This document shows, piece after piece, positions 1 to 7,698 of a stretch of DNA of 64,000 bases. The position numbers and the translations under genes are program-made. The notes beneath the pieces are model-generated. The model saw only the letters and a program-made list of their open reading frames with translations, made no database searches and was not told the DNA's origin. The stretch comes from Pedobacter chinensis. GTDB lineage: Bacteria > Bacteroidota > Bacteroidia > Sphingobacteriales > Sphingobacteriaceae. Each line of letters starts with the position of its first letter. The stretch's first letter is position 1. The DNA lies in NCBI RefSeq assembly GCF_003339865.1, contig NZ_QPKV01000004.1, forward strand, positions 1 through 64,000, written 5' to 3'.

Positions 1-56
1 CTGGACAGCTCTACTGCCATCTTTTTGAACTCATCGTCAAATACTCTGTGTTTCAT
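1..56 (-). CDS. IS3-type transposase OrfA, N-terminal fragment (runs off window)
   Basis: The minus strand from position 56 opens with ATG and reads MKHRVFDDEFKKMAVELS before leaving the window. This matches the usual start of IS3-family OrfA proteins (M-K-x-R-x-F-x-x-E-F-K-x-x-x-V), the helix-turn-helix subunit of the transposase. Only 18 residues are visible, so the family call rests on the N-terminal motif. The gene points away from the ardC remnant to its right, as expected for an insertion sequence that landed in ardC. Confidence 0.6.
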   Translation of the reverse strand, partial: MKHRVFDDEFKKMAVELS

Positions 57-110
57 ATATGCCAAATTTAAAATTACATTTCAAATCTGCTCCATAAATG
101 TCTCTACTCA
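1..110 (-). mobile_element. Left end of an IS3-type insertion sequence (boundary inferred)
   Basis: Between the OrfA start and the first ardC-like codons lies about 54 nt of non-coding sequence. Read on the minus strand from 110 it begins TGAGTAGAGACATTTATGG. IS3-family termini commonly begin with TGA, so 110 is a plausible outer end. The far end and target duplication are outside the window, so the exact boundary is a guess. Confidence 0.35.
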
Positions 111-887
111 AAGATAGCAACTCCACCAGGCACCAAGTGGGCACCGGTTGAGCGGGCAGAGAATCTCATTGCCTCCTCAGGCGCAGTAATTTTTCACCAA
201 TATTCCGCAAATGCCTTTTATGACCCAAAAAGGGATGCTATTACGCTTCCCTACAAGGACTGGTTTTCTGAAAGCCACAAATATTATGCTACACTGCTCC
301 ACGAACTGGGACACTGGACGGGGCATCCAGACCGGTTGAACCGAGACATGGGTAAAGGCTTTGGGGATGCGAGCTATGCCAGGGAGGAGCTCAGGGCAGA
401 AATCGCTTCGATGCTTATTGGACAGGAACTTGGTATAGGCCATGACCCGGGACAGCATTATGCCTATGTGGAAAGCTGGATATCGATTCTGGAGAACAAT
501 CCTTTTGAGATCTTTTCTGCTTCCATGGATGCCGAGCGTATTCTTGGCTATATCATGGATATAGAAAGAAAGCAGGAGATTACCAATGAAAAGGTTTCCC
601 TGAATGCGATGCAGCCTGCTCCCGGAAAAGCTTCTGGGTATCTCACCACGGGAGATAAGATTCCATATAACGGATCGGTCTATGAGGTTCTAGGCCATTT
701 AAAACAGGGAAGGCTGAAGATGCATGAAAGCCTGAACGGCAATGCATTTACATTGGGCCGGGAAGATAAACTCTACGCAGCGCTTTTATATCTCAAACGC
801 GAAATGGGTGCTGAGTTTCAAAATGATAAGCACACTAACCAGATTGGCGAAGCTGTGAACCAATCACATCTTGATTTAAACAGATAA
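111..887 (+). pseudogene. ArdC-type antirestriction protein, 5'-truncated by the IS
   Basis: In-frame reading from about 111 gives a zincin-like metallopeptidase domain with the sequence YYATLLHELGHWTGHPDRLN. The HELGH zinc site is encoded at 300-314, followed by the conserved Y-A-R-E-E-L-R-A-E block. This is the C-terminal half of ArdC proteins, which protect incoming conjugative DNA from restriction. The N-terminal ssDNA-binding domain of roughly 100 residues is missing. A stop at 69 and the absence of an ATG in frame before the catalytic motif show that the gene was cut by the IS on its left. An internal TTG at 336 could start a shorter product, but it would lose the zinc motif. Family call strong; functional state inferred as dead. 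Confidence 0.75.
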
Positions 888-896
888 AACGAATTT

Positions 897-1697
897 ATGA
901 AAAATATAATTATCGAGGAGGCCCTGCCCGTTGCAGAGCTATCCAGGCTAGGGCTATACGACGGGACCAGGTACTTATTGGACGACACAGACATTGCTGC
1001 ACTTCTTTCGGGCAGGAGAACTTCTTTAGTGAACCTAAAGAATCTGGTCAGCGAGGCTTTTGCTATTGATAGCCTGGATGCTAAGCTATCCTTAAACCTG
1101 GATGAAGATAGTCTCCACGAGATAAAATTGCATCCTATTTACAAGGAGCCGAAACTGTCTCCGGATTTATTGGATGTTGAAGCTGATGCGCTGGTCGCAG
1201 GAGAGGTTAAGAATATTGCAAAACCCATTAATTTTCCTGATGGCACGAATAGGACTATCGTATTTGAATATGATAGTGAAACCAGGGAGTTCATTTCCTA
1301 TGATCCAAAAGGGGTAGAGGTTCCATTTCAGATCAACGGAGAGAAACTAGATGTAAAGAAAAGTAAGGATTTTGCCCTAGGACGCATTGTGCAGCTAATC
1401 GATGGGACGATGATTCAACATAGGGCCAGTGAGCCCAAGGGGATCGTAGCCAGCCGTACAGCACTTATCTTAACTTTTTTGAAAGACGGTAAAGCCGCGG
1501 GTTTTTTATTAAAAGATCTCGCTCCCATAATGGATTCAAGTATTCATCAGACTCCCTTTTCACTAGGCTTTGAATCAGCATTCCTGGAATTGAAAAAAAA
1601 CGATGGCGCAATTTCAGACGAGATGTTGCAGCAGAGAGAACTCGATGAGTTCAAAAACGAGTATAGCCGCGGCTATAGTCATGGCATATCCAGATAA
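897..1697 (+). CDS. DUF4099-type mobile-element protein
   Basis: A 266-residue soluble protein. The N-terminal third (LPVAELSRLGLYDGTRYLL, then a D-I-x-A-L-L-S-G-R-R-T motif and LDAKLSLNLDED) matches the DUF4099 family carried on Bacteroidota conjugative elements. The middle holds the DUF3945-like pattern of a G-T-M-I-Q-H-x-A-S block, then K-G-I-V-A-S-R-T-A-L. The C-terminus is polar, with a tyrosine/glycine-rich end. No catalytic motif is visible. The family often sits beside primase or topoisomerase genes, which fits the toprim-like neighbour three bases downstream. The biochemical role is unknown. Confidence 0.7.
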   Translation: MKNIIIEEALPVAELSRLGLYDGTRYLLDDTDIAALLSGRRTSLVNLKNLVSEAFAIDSLDAKLSLNLDEDSLHEIKLHPIYKEPKLSPDLLDVEADALVAGEVKNIAKPINFPDGTNRTIVFEYDSETREFISYDPKGVEVPFQINGEKLDVKKSKDFALGRIVQLIDGTMIQHRASEPKGIVASRTALILTFLKDGKAAGFLLKDLAPIMDSSIHQTPFSLGFESAFLELKKNDGAISDEMLQQRELDEFKNEYSRGYSHGISR

Positions 1698-1699
1698 AT

Positions 1700-2149
1700 A
1701 TGGACAGAGAATGGGTTATGTGCGATGGTTTCGCATACCTGATTCCTTACGGGCTGCCAGAGATATGTATCCGTACCGTTTATCTTTTTTATGAAAAAAG
1801 GGATTGTCTAAAAGTTCTGTCGGATGCTACCTCAGTCAAATTTCGGGATGCCGCGCTGGCAACGTTTGGTTTTCTTGCTCTTCCGGAAGGTATAATACGC
1901 ATCAGCTTGGTATTCCCCAATGCGAAATTCGTGACTGTATTCGGAGATGATCTGCCTGCAATCGTATTAACCTGTAAGATTTCGCTATGGCTGAAAGGAT
2001 TTGACGCAACTTTTCTGGTTTTATCCCATCATGTGATTTTCACTTTTAAGTCATGCGAATTTTCATGTGCGGAATCACTCTTTTCACTTAATAGGTTTTG
2101 TAAGATCACCGGATTTAGGACTAATCTAAGGCCTTTGCAAATCCGGTAA
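1700..2149 (+). CDS. Toprim-like small element protein (tentative)
   Basis: 149 residues, starting two bases after the previous stop, so probably translated with it. The central stretch (FPNAKFVTVFGDD, then C-K-I-S-L-W-L-K-G-F-D-A-T-F) resembles a weak toprim-type core with an acidic pair after a beta strand. The tail FSLNRFCKITGFRTNLR resembles the end of uncharacterised Bacteroidota element proteins of this kind. The usual second DxD toprim motif is not clear, so catalytic activity is doubtful. It may be a divergent or decayed partner of the DUF4099 protein. Confidence 0.45.
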   Translation: MDREWVMCDGFAYLIPYGLPEICIRTVYLFYEKRDCLKVLSDATSVKFRDAALATFGFLALPEGIIRISLVFPNAKFVTVFGDDLPAIVLTCKISLWLKGFDATFLVLSHHVIFTFKSCEFSCAESLFSLNRFCKITGFRTNLRPLQIR

Positions 2150-2160
2150 AATCCATTCCC

Positions 2161-2478
2161 ATGATTCCAGAAATTTTCAAACAGGATATAAGTCTCGATA
2201 TCCGGGTATTTGGATTCGATGTCAATGTCAATTATGTGTACAACTGGCCCAGCAAAAGAAATGATGAAAAAGAGCCAACCGTTGTACACCTGGAGTTTCG
2301 CTCAGATTCCAATATTATATCCGGTACCGGCTACCGGTCACATTTTCTCTTTTCTGCTTTTTTAAAGGATTGCGGATATGCGTCCATCGAGGAACTGGCA
2401 ATCTCCCTTGGCGAACACCTCGCCCGGGAAAATGGCTATAGCCCTCCCCAGCCTGAGCGACAGCTTAGCCTATTTTGA
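2161..2478 (+). CDS. Small element protein ending in a clamp-binding-like QLSLF
   Basis: 105 residues, not recognised. The N-terminal half is a mix of beta-type segments (ISLDIRVFGFDVNVNYVYNW). The C-terminal half has an H-F-L-F-S-A-F-L-K-D-C-G helix and S-L-G-E-H-L-A. The last residues are RQLSLF, an exact match to the QL[S/D]LF pentapeptide by which bacterial polymerases and repair proteins bind the beta sliding clamp, and it sits at the extreme C-terminus where it would be exposed. Function unknown; clamp binding is inferred from the motif alone. Confidence 0.65.
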   Translation: MIPEIFKQDISLDIRVFGFDVNVNYVYNWPSKRNDEKEPTVVHLEFRSDSNIISGTGYRSHFLFSAFLKDCGYASIEELAISLGEHLARENGYSPPQPERQLSLF

Positions 2479-2498
2479 TTAATTAATAATATATTCTT

Positions 2499-3362
2499 AT
2501 GAATGAACAAAATTTGGATTATCTAAAAAAGAGCCTGGATTATCTGGGCTTTGGAACAAAACTTAACGATGTTCTTGAATCAGCAATTTCCAGGGAACTC
2601 CCTGCTTTTACCCTCGGAGTTACGCAAAGCTACACATCTGCCAACGCCAAAAAGAATCCTGCAATTGGTTCCGATCAGGTCAGGTTCATGCTGAATTTCA
2701 ACCGCTCCAAGCAGAGCGATATGTATTTTCTGAACGATTATGAGGTAACTCTGAATAAGGCCGGAAGTGCCTTGCCTATCAGACAAATCTTTGATCTGGA
2801 AAGGGACAACCGGATTACGGTGCTACAGGCCTATAAACTACTCTCTGGGAACTCACTTGAACGAGATGTTTACACCAAATTGGAAAACAGTGAGGGTTCG
2901 GAAAAGAAAAAGGTTTGGTTTAAGCTCAACCTTGATGTTCAGGATGCCTACGGGAATCATCCCCTGAAAAAATTCTACCCCGAATTCAAGTTTGAGCTAT
3001 CTGATGCCATAGACAAATATCCGTTCAAGGGTCTTACTGAACTTGGAAAGGATGGTATGATGAAAATGCTGAGAAGTGGCCATCTGGCACCGGCCGAGAT
3101 GATGGTGGGTAAGAAAGCCGTTGCTGTAATGGTAACCGCGAATCCCCAGTTTAAGGGACTTGATGTTTATGATAAGAACATGGCCATTATCCGCCAGGAT
3201 GAAATCTTTCCTAAAAAAGAAGAGCAAAAAGAAAGCACGGCCTCGGCTGAGCAAAGAACTTCCCAAAAAAGCGAAATCGATGCCAGCAATACAGAAGAGC
3301 GGTTTCCATGGGAAAACCAGCGGGATGGTGATACCTCCCAAAGCGAGGAAATAGGAAGATAA
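2499..3362 (+). CDS. Conserved element protein of unknown function
   Basis: 287 residues, no signal peptide or membrane segment. The first ~215 residues look folded (GVTQSYTSANAKKNPAIG, FNRSKQSDMYFLNDYEVTLN, ELGKDGMMKMLRSGHLAPAE). The last ~65 residues are a polar, K/E/S/Q-rich low-complexity tail. Similar proteins with the NRSKQSDMYFLNDYEV segment occur on Bacteroidota conjugative elements next to DUF4099 genes. I see no enzyme motif and assign no function. Confidence 0.65.
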   Translation: MNEQNLDYLKKSLDYLGFGTKLNDVLESAISRELPAFTLGVTQSYTSANAKKNPAIGSDQVRFMLNFNRSKQSDMYFLNDYEVTLNKAGSALPIRQIFDLERDNRITVLQAYKLLSGNSLERDVYTKLENSEGSEKKKVWFKLNLDVQDAYGNHPLKKFYPEFKFELSDAIDKYPFKGLTELGKDGMMKMLRSGHLAPAEMMVGKKAVAVMVTANPQFKGLDVYDKNMAIIRQDEIFPKKEEQKESTASAEQRTSQKSEIDASNTEERFPWENQRDGDTSQSEEIGR

Positions 3363-3385
3363 TCTTTTGTAACAGCAAAGAAAAA

Positions 3386-3586
3386 ATGAGAAAGCTTTTA
3401 GCTAAGATAGACCGCATCCGCGCAAGCGGATGGGTTACCCTTGATCTTAAGGAAGATCACCTGCTATATAACTTAAACGGCAAGCGCTTTCAGGTAGAAA
3501 GTATGGCTACGCCCGATATCAAGTGCAGGGTGTCGGTAATGATTGAGGGTGAAAAAGTTGATTTAAGCATTGACGACTTGTATTAG
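3386..3586 (+). CDS. Small hypothetical protein, 66 aa
   Basis: A short soluble protein (MRKLLAKIDRIRASGWVTLD...) with a predicted mostly beta pattern and an acidic end. It lies 23 bp after the previous gene and 5 bp before the methyltransferase in the same orientation, so it is probably part of the same transcript. Not recognised. The spacing and codon use look genuine. Confidence 0.5.
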   Translation: MRKLLAKIDRIRASGWVTLDLKEDHLLYNLNGKRFQVESMATPDIKCRVSVMIEGEKVDLSIDDLY

Positions 3587-3591
3587 AATTT

Positions 3592-4416
3592 ATGACCAAA
3601 CTAAAATTAAGAACCCCCATAAGCTATTATGGGGGTAAGCAAAAATTAGCCAGGCGCATTGTTTCGGTAATTCCGCCGCATGTGCTTTATTGTGAGCCTT
3701 TTATTGGTGGCGCGGCGGTATTCTTTGCTAAAGAACAATCAAAGGTTGAGGTAATTAATGATACCAATAAAGAACTGATGAATTTTTATAGGGTAGCGAA
3801 GGAGGATTTTACTTCACTAGAAAAGGAGATCAGGATCTCTCTTCATTCCAGGGATCTGCACAGAAAGGCTTCGGTGATCTATAACAATCCGGATATGTTT
3901 TCGGAGGTAAAAAGGGCATGGGCAGTCTGGTTGACTTCATCACAGAGCTTTTCTTCGCAGCTTGACAGCAGTTGGGGATATGATAAATCAGGTAATACCA
4001 CAACAAAAAAAATAAATTCCAAGAAAGAAGGATTTGTTGAAGAAATGGCTATCAGGCTCCAGAACTGCCAGATAGAATGCGCAGATGCGCTTTACATCAT
4101 CGCAAGCCGCGATACCGCAGATAGTTTCTTTTACTGTGATCCGCCCTACTACAACTCTGACTGTGGTCACTATGACGGTTATTCTGAAGGGGATTTTGAA
4201 GCCCTTCTTTTTTTACTGGCCGGAATAAAAGGCAAGTTTTTGCTCTCTTCCTACCCATCTCCAATATTGGAAAAATATGCCAAAGAACATGGCTGGCATC
4301 AATGGTCGGTAAAGCAACAGGTTTCCGTTAATGCAAAAGGAGGAAAGCAGAAAAGCAAGACGGAGGTGCTAACAGCTAACTACCCGATAGACCTAAAGAC
4401 GGAATTTGGAGTTTGA
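3592..4416 (+). CDS. Dam-family (D12 class) adenine-N6 DNA methyltransferase
   Basis: 274 residues with the alpha-class order. The S-adenosylmethionine motif is near the N-terminus (ISYYGGKQKLARRIVSVIP, then C-E-P-F-I-G-G-A-A-V-F-F). V-I-N-D-T-N-K-E-L follows, and the catalytic DPPYYNS is about two thirds of the way in. It transfers a methyl group to adenine in DNA and has no cognate endonuclease nearby, so it looks like a solitary element methylase that may mask element DNA from restriction. Its 3' end overlaps the start of the next gene by 4 bp, implying translational coupling. Confidence 0.88.
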   Translation: MTKLKLRTPISYYGGKQKLARRIVSVIPPHVLYCEPFIGGAAVFFAKEQSKVEVINDTNKELMNFYRVAKEDFTSLEKEIRISLHSRDLHRKASVIYNNPDMFSEVKRAWAVWLTSSQSFSSQLDSSWGYDKSGNTTTKKINSKKEGFVEEMAIRLQNCQIECADALYIIASRDTADSFFYCDPPYYNSDCGHYDGYSEGDFEALLFLLAGIKGKFLLSSYPSPILEKYAKEHGWHQWSVKQQVSVNAKGGKQKSKTEVLTANYPIDLKTEFGV

Positions 4417-5087
4417 AAGTAAAGGAAATAAACCCAGAATTGCTGGCACTTTATCATGGTTCGCTTGGACTGGACGGTGGGAAAATAAACATCCAGTCCG
4501 GTAAAGGAGTTGGCTGGAACGCTCTCACTCTCGGAAATGCATTTTATACTTCAATAAGTGAGGACGCCGCCTGCCTTTTTAGCCATCTCGTACTCCAGAA
4601 GTCAAGATTGAAAGGTGAATCGGGGTTTGATAATCTTGGATATGCCAAAATCTATAAGATAACACTCAGCAAGGATGCCAGCATTTTGGATGCTGACAAA
4701 GCTCTGGACGCATCTCGCGTCCGGAGTATTTTGCTGTGCGCAGGAGTTTCCGAGCGATACCTAAATCACCGGCACGATGACCAGCTCTCTGATTTTTACA
4801 AGGTTGCTGATCTGCTCTGCTATGGGATGGACTGGGAAGGTAACCGTAATGAATATCTTACAAGGGTACTGGGTTACGACGGACTTTTAATTAAAGAGAG
4901 AGCCTGGGAAAACTGGGATTATTATCCATCAGGCATTGGGATTGACTGGGATAAAACAAACGACCCGAAACTTTGGCCACCAAAAACAGTCGCGATATAC
5001 AATACAGATAGTGTAGCGGGATTTGAGGTAATCCGCGATGGCGTAATTGAATCTTTGGCAATAGATCATTCAGATTTGCAAAGATAA
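4413..5087 (+). CDS. ADP-ribosyltransferase-like (polyvalent ART-type) protein
   Basis: 224 residues starting at a TTG that overlaps the methylase stop. The pattern LYHGSLGL, then G-N-A-F-Y-T-S-I-S-E-D-A-A, then YAKIYKITL and DGLLIKERAWENWDYYP and KTVAIYNTDSV, follows the ADP-ribosyltransferase fold of the polyvalent-protein families of phages and conjugative elements: a YHG(S/T) strand, an FYTS block and a late glutamate-bearing strand. Such proteins are thought to travel with incoming DNA and act on host targets. The catalytic residues are not certain from sequence alone. An alternative is an uncharacterised beta-rich protein. Confidence 0.5.
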   Translation: MKVKEINPELLALYHGSLGLDGGKINIQSGKGVGWNALTLGNAFYTSISEDAACLFSHLVLQKSRLKGESGFDNLGYAKIYKITLSKDASILDADKALDASRVRSILLCAGVSERYLNHRHDDQLSDFYKVADLLCYGMDWEGNRNEYLTRVLGYDGLLIKERAWENWDYYPSGIGIDWDKTNDPKLWPPKTVAIYNTDSVAGFEVIRDGVIESLAIDHSDLQR

Positions 5088-5265
5088 ATTATTAACAGGA
5101 GACTCATGTGCTCATCTCAAAATGCGAGTACATTAATGATAGATGCACCCCAGGTTATGCCTATTTGCATCTATTTCTAACAGGAGCGTAATTAAATGTG
5201 ATTATCCAATCCTGTTATTCTTCAGAATACCGTTCGAAAAATATTTGTTACTCAAAATAAACGTC

Positions 5266-5454
5266 ATGGATATGGAGTTTGATTTAAATATAGAAACTAT
5301 TGTGCGCCAGCATGATCTAACGATCGAAGAGGTGCTTTCAAAGCAAATGTTTTCACATTTTACCGAGCAGCAGGCTAAGGATGTGATCCTTACTATCAAA
5401 AAAATGTCTATAATCATTTTTAATGCAAGTGAAAAAAAGGATCAAAAAACTTGA
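5266..5454 (+). CDS. Small hypothetical protein upstream of the recombinase
   Basis: 62 residues from the ATG at 5266 (MDMEFDLNIETIVRQHDLTI...). The open frame extends upstream to 5143, but that part is hydrophobic and unlike a normal N-terminus, so the later ATG is preferred. The protein is helical (FTEQQAKDVILTIKKMSIII) with a lysine-rich tail. It sits 52 bp before the serine recombinase and may be an accessory or regulatory factor, but that is only context. No known domain recognised. Confidence 0.5.
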   Translation: MDMEFDLNIETIVRQHDLTIEEVLSKQMFSHFTEQQAKDVILTIKKMSIIIFNASEKKDQKT

Positions 5455-5506
5455 TAAATTAATTGATTATTAGTATCTTATAGTGTAATAAAAAGAAGTA
5501 TTATTT

Positions 5507-7120
5507 ATGTCAGACATCTTTTTTTTCGACTCATTTGCAAAAGGGAAACAAAATAAAAAAGTTTCCAAAAGCTTGGAATGCGTTATCTATACAAGGGTTA
5601 GTAGTAAAGAACAGGCTGATAATTTAAGCCTGGGAACCCAATTGAAGGCATGTATGCTATACGCAGAGAAATTTGGGTTTAATATTGCCGCTCAGTTTGG
5701 GGGAACCTACGAAAGCGCTGAGAACGATGAGAGAAAGCAATTTACCGCCATGCTTTCTTTCGTGAAAAAATTCAAAGGAAAAATATCTTCTATCTTAGTG
5801 TATAGTCTGGAGAGGTTTTCAAGAAATGACAACTCAATCTGGCTTAGCGGAGAATTGAGGCGCTTAGGTATAGAAATAATTTCCGTAACACAACCTATTG
5901 ATACCTCGAGTGCTTCGGGTCAGATGCAACAAAAGTTGTTGTTCCTGTTTGGCGAGTTTGACAATCAATTGAGAAAGCAAAAATGTAGTGCTGGTATAAA
6001 AGAGATGTTACTGCGTGGTGATTGGCCGACTAATCCTCCTTTAGGATTTGAGATTGACAGATCGAAGAACAAAAGGCAGATTGTTATAAATGGGAAGGGA
6101 AGGCTCATTCGTCAGGCCTTTGAATGGAAAGCTTATGAAAATGTGTCAAATGAGGTAATTCGCGATAGGTTGGCGGCTAAAGGACTAAAATTGATTCATC
6201 AGCGTATCTCAGAAATCTTTAGAAATCCATTCTATTGTGGCTTGATGGTGCACAATATGTTGGAGGGACAAGTGGTTGTGGGCAATCACGAGAAATTAAT
6301 TAGCAGGGAACTTTTCTTAAAGGTTAACGGTATGCTAGATAAGATTCCCCATGGTTTTTCACTAAATGAAGAAAATGTGCACATTCCTTTGAAGCGCTTT
6401 ATGGTATGTGCCGAATGCGGGAAGCCGTTGAGTGGCTACCTCGCACGCAAAAAGAATATACATTATTATAAATGCAAAACCAAAGCTTGCTGTAATAACA
6501 AAAATGCTGATTCTCTTAATTCCAGATTTGCAGACATACTTGATTTCTTTAAAATTGACATTGCCAAGGAATATATAGAACTATTGGTTGAGCAGGTTGC
6601 TGCAACATTTAACCAGTTGACTCAAAATAAGCAAGCGGATCTTTTAGAGTTGGAGAACAGCCACAGAGAAGTGAAGAAGAAGGTGGAGCGATTAGAGGAA
6701 AGATATATTGAAGAAGATATAAGTCAGGAACTTTACACAAAGTACCATGAGAAATATTCGGACGAAAAAAGAGAAATTGAGCGGAATTTGCTCATCCTGT
6801 CTAATAAAAGTTCGAACCTTTTAAAATGCGTTAGGTTGGCTATAGAATATGCCACTCAGCTACCTTTAAACTGGCTTTCTGGGGACTATCACACCAAGCA
6901 ACAACTGCAAGCATTACTGTTCCCTAGTGGTATGAGTTACGATAAGAAAAACGATAAAGTTCGAACCAGTGAGATAAATTTAGTCTTTTTGTATATTGCT
7001 CATTTTCAGCAACTTATCAGTAAAAAGAAAAGAGGCATACCAGAATTATCTCTGGATTATGCCTCTTTTGCCGATTCGGTAGCGGGGAGCAGGATCGAAC
7101 TGCCGACCTCAGGGTTATGA
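5507..7120 (+). CDS. Large serine recombinase (integrase of the element)
   Basis: 537 residues. The resolvase domain opens with the YTRVSS motif (catalytic serine about residue 32) and contains the SLERFSRN block near residue 107. A recombinase domain follows (NPPLGFEID ... FRNPFYCGLMVH), then a zinc ribbon with C-A-E-C-G-K and C-K-T-K-A-C-C around 304-335, and a coiled coil at ~375-430 (ENSHREVKKKVERLEERY). It should catalyse integration and excision through a serine-DNA intermediate. The last ~14 residues (GSRIELPTSGL) are encoded by the antisense of tRNA-Met, and the stop lies at the tRNA anticodon arm. The C-terminus is therefore set by the insertion site. Confidence 0.92.
   Translation: MSDIFFFDSFAKGKQNKKVSKSLECVIYTRVSSKEQADNLSLGTQLKACMLYAEKFGFNIAAQFGGTYESAENDERKQFTAMLSFVKKFKGKISSILVYSLERFSRNDNSIWLSGELRRLGIEIISVTQPIDTSSASGQMQQKLLFLFGEFDNQLRKQKCSAGIKEMLLRGDWPTNPPLGFEIDRSKNKRQIVINGKGRLIRQAFEWKAYENVSNEVIRDRLAAKGLKLIHQRISEIFRNPFYCGLMVHNMLEGQVVVGNHEKLISRELFLKVNGMLDKIPHGFSLNEENVHIPLKRFMVCAECGKPLSGYLARKKNIHYYKCKTKACCNNKNADSLNSRFADILDFFKIDIAKEYIELLVEQVAATFNQLTQNKQADLLELENSHREVKKKVERLEERYIEEDISQELYTKYHEKYSDEKREIERNLLILSNKSSNLLKCVRLAIEYATQLPLNWLSGDYHTKQQLQALLFPSGMSYDKKNDKVRTSEINLVFLYIAHFQQLISKKKRGIPELSLDYASFADSVAGSRIELPTSGL
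7028..7069 (-). terminator. Strong hairpin just downstream of tRNA-Met, inside the recombinase frame
   Basis: Arms AAAAGAGGCATA (7028-7039) and its exact complement (7058-7069) enclose a second pair, CCAGA/TCTGG, with a 6-nt loop. On the minus strand it lies 10 bp after the tRNA 3' end and closes with a T-rich arm, so it is a good intrinsic terminator for tRNA-Met. It also lies inside the last codons of the recombinase on the plus strand. Confidence 0.75.
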
Positions 7121-7153
7121 ATCCTGCGCTCTAACCATCTGAGCTACCCCGCC
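7080..7153 (-). tRNA. tRNA-Met (CAT anticodon), elongator type
   Basis: The minus strand folds as a full cloverleaf. The acceptor strands are GGCGGGG (7153-7147) and CCCCGCT (7087-7081). The D arm is GCTC...GAGC, the anticodon loop TTCATAA, and the T arm GGCAG-TTCGATC-CTGCT, with discriminator A at 7080. CC follows but the terminal A of CCA is not encoded. The lack of the initiator features (1:72 mismatch plus three G:C pairs in the anticodon stem) favours elongator Met. tRNA-Ile2 with a modified CAT is a less likely alternative. The 3' half is the element attachment site. Confidence 0.93.
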
Positions 7154-7288
7154 GAGTAAAAATATTTGCTTATATTATCAAATATTTAGGTGGTTATTTT
7201 TTGGAGTTGCAAATATAGAATAAATTACCTTTCTTTAGAAAAATAAAATAAAAAAAATAGTCCGGATTTATTCTGGTAATGAATTAAC

Positions 7289-7669
7289 ATGGCAGAAAAG
7301 AAAAAATTTACGCTTGAGTACGAGGTTAAATCGTCACCACGAATTTTATATAGCTTTATAAGTGAGCCAAATGGTTTATCGCAATGGTTTGCTGATGATG
7401 TCAATTTTCGCGACCAGGTTTATACATTTACCTGGGATGATGAGCAGCAAAAAGCTAAGCTTGTATCAATAAAAGAGAATAAATTAGTTAAGTTTAAATG
7501 GCTTGATGATGAGCCTCAATGTTATTTCGAAATGGAAATTGTACAAGACGAATTAACAAATGATGTTGCGCTTTCTATTACCGATTTTACTACTGATGAT
7601 CTGTTAGCTGAAAAAAAATTAATTTGGGATAACCAAATTGACTATTTGATTAGCGTTTTAGGTGCATAG
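7289..7669 (+). CDS. START-like domain protein
   Basis: 126 residues forming a compact SRPBCC/START-type fold: FTLEYEVKSSPRILYSFIS, then G-L-S-Q-W-F-A-D-D-V, alternating strands such as VYTFTWDDEQQKAKLVSI, and a C-terminal helix. This small family is conserved in Bacteroidota. It probably binds a hydrophobic ligand, but the ligand is not known. The gene lies 29 bp before the lptF/G-type permease on the same strand, with its own short upstream region. Family call good; function unknown. Confidence 0.82.
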   Translation: MAEKKKFTLEYEVKSSPRILYSFISEPNGLSQWFADDVNFRDQVYTFTWDDEQQKAKLVSIKENKLVKFKWLDDEPQCYFEMEIVQDELTNDVALSITDFTTDDLLAEKKLIWDNQIDYLISVLGA

Positions 7670-7686
7670 TTTATCCCTGTATTGCT

Positions 7687-7694
7687 TACCTTTG
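7687..7694 (+). promoter_or_regulatory. TAnnTTTG promoter element touching the permease start
   Basis: TACCTTTG matches the Bacteroidota -7 element exactly. It ends only 4 nt before the GTG start of the downstream permease, placing the expected transcription start at or next to the start codon. Confidence 0.55.
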
Positions 7695-7698
7695 TAGG

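Larger units (their letters stand above)
111..7079. mobile_element. Right part of an integrative element abutting tRNA-Met
   Basis: Every gene from 111 to 7120 is on the plus strand, and the content is typical of Bacteroidota integrative elements: ArdC, DUF4099, a toprim-like protein, a Dam-type methylase, a polyvalent-type ADP-ribosyltransferase-like protein and a large serine recombinase at the end. The recombinase frame runs into the 3' end of tRNA-Met, marking the right attachment junction. The core chromosomal gene order begins immediately after the tRNA. The left junction lies outside the window, and an IS has already damaged the element. Confidence 0.7.

Noticed and set aside
1603-1794. 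63-aa frame overlapping the DUF4099 gene end
   Set aside because: Overlaps two better supported genes in another frame and has no recognisable feature.
5143-5265. Upstream extension of the 62-aa protein before the recombinase
   Set aside because: The added ~40 residues are an irregular hydrophobic string and the ATG at 5266 gives a compact normal protein.
7080-7153. tRNA-Ile2 or initiator tRNA-fMet
   Set aside because: Acceptor and anticodon stems lack the initiator marks, and the body differs from the usual Ile2 pattern; elongator Met fits best, though Ile2 is not fully excluded.
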